This document shows, piece after piece, positions 63,429 to 64,000 of a DNA stretch of 64,000 nucleotides. The first letter of the stretch is position 1. Every line of letters starts with the position of its first letter. A model generated the notes under the pieces. That model was given only the letters and a program-made list of their open reading frames with translations, made no database searches and was not told the DNA's origin. The stretch covers positions 16,150 to 80,149 of the forward strand of contig JAXCGZ010021106.1 in the NCBI GenBank assembly GCA_037179515.1, given 5' to 3'. The translations under genes and the position numbers were made by a program. The stretch is from Halocaridina rubra. Taxonomy: Eukaryota > Arthropoda > Malacostraca > Decapoda > Atyidae.

Positions 63429-63434
<6 letters not shown>

Positions 63435-63523
<89 letters not shown>
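63435..63523. repeat. (TA)n microsatellite, about 88 bp, with a phase shift
   Basis: A TA run with one AA step at 63480-63481, between two Tigger-type termini. Confidence 0.97.
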
Positions 63524-63526
<3 letters not shown>

Positions 63527-64000
63527 TGATCCTTCATTGTATCGCATTACTTGGCTCACGTTTTCACTGTACCACGATTTTTTTGGGCAAAATTAATTTT
63601 TTGGGGGGATATATGCAAAAATATTAAAATATTAAAAACAAAAATTTCAGTATTTTCATGTTCTTATTGAAAAAAAAAACATCATTTCATTATCTAATTG
63701 ATAAAAAAAATTTATTTCCCAGCCTACGAATAATAAAACAGTAAAAAATAGTAAAAACATAACTTTAGATATACGTGCATACAGTATAGCTCACAGTATT
63801 GCATCATATAAAAGTGTCTGATAGCGTACAATGTATTGGGAGTCGCAGCTACGTGAGCTAGCATATATATTTATATTTCCAGTAGTTTCATGATTTTATT
63901 GATAAAAAAAACGTATTTTTTAGCCAAAGAATAATAAAACAGTAAAAATAGTAAAAAACATAAATACTAACAGTATTGCAACATGTAAAATACGATACTG
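63524..64000 (+). mobile_element. Tigger element or derivative, left part, runs off the window
   Basis: It starts CAGTGATCCTTCATTGTATC after TA, then the ATTTTTTTGGG stretch, and then the subterminal repeats GCAGCTACGTGAGCTAGCAT and AATAATAAAACAGTAAAAA as in 34277-35300. The window ends before any transposase. Confidence 0.8.

Overview
The window looks like a transposon-dense, AT-rich stretch of an invertebrate nuclear genome. I infer an arthropod, most likely a decapod crustacean. The reasons are very long (TA)n tracts, abundant (GA)n and (ATT)n tracts, and the mix of CR1/L2-like and RTE-like retrotransposons, Tigger (TIGD1-like) and hAT DNA transposons, a CHCC-gag Ty3/gypsy element and tRNA-derived repeats. 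I recognise no host gene, no rRNA and no CRISPR. Species assignment is inference.

Layout. 1-3984: decayed Ty3/gypsy-like element with gag, protease, RT, RNase H, integrase and a 3' LTR. 5.7-8.1 kb: internally deleted APE-type non-LTR element. 8.1-9.6 kb (minus): RTE-like relic. 9.6-14.1 kb: mostly unassigned non-coding DNA. 14.1-16 kb: (TA)n tracts holding a mariner-type fold-back element, three tRNA-like repeat units and a small TIR element. 18.76-22.18 kb: a CR1/L2-like retrotransposon with an uninterrupted ORF2 of about 940 codons, the most intact gene here. 22.9-27.2 kb: a Tigger derivative full of 160-bp tandem repeats, fold-back repeats, CR1 and Penelope-like relics.

27.24-36.3 kb is a chain joined only by (TA)n tracts: a near-perfect 3.6-kb palindrome of fourteen 273-bp tRNA-like units, then three Tigger deletion derivatives. 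37.5-42.2 kb: RTE-like element split by a Tigger derivative with a TA duplication. 42.7-48.4 kb: fold-back elements and composite repeats carrying (ATT)n, (TC)n and (GATA)n. 48.4-51.15 kb: full-length Tigger with a damaged transposase. 51.25-54.4 kb: a SINE and a hAT element, both nested in one older repeat copy and both with target-site duplications. 54.4-55.9 kb: 180-bp tandem repeats. 55.99-56.6 kb: a second tRNA-like palindrome. 56.6-60.6 kb: CHCC-gag Ty3/gypsy element with both LTRs. 60.7-63.4 kb: fold-back element enclosing an RNase H-bearing non-LTR relic. The window ends inside another Tigger.

Themes. TA-targeting elements and (TA)n tracts are interleaved throughout, so the tracts act as insertion hubs or are seeded by the elements. 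Three retroelements show a downstream ORF in the -1 frame with a correctly phased candidate slippery heptamer in the overlap (625-631, 19191-19197, 57939-57945). Two palindromic arrays of the same tRNA-like satellite suggest fold-back rearrangement.
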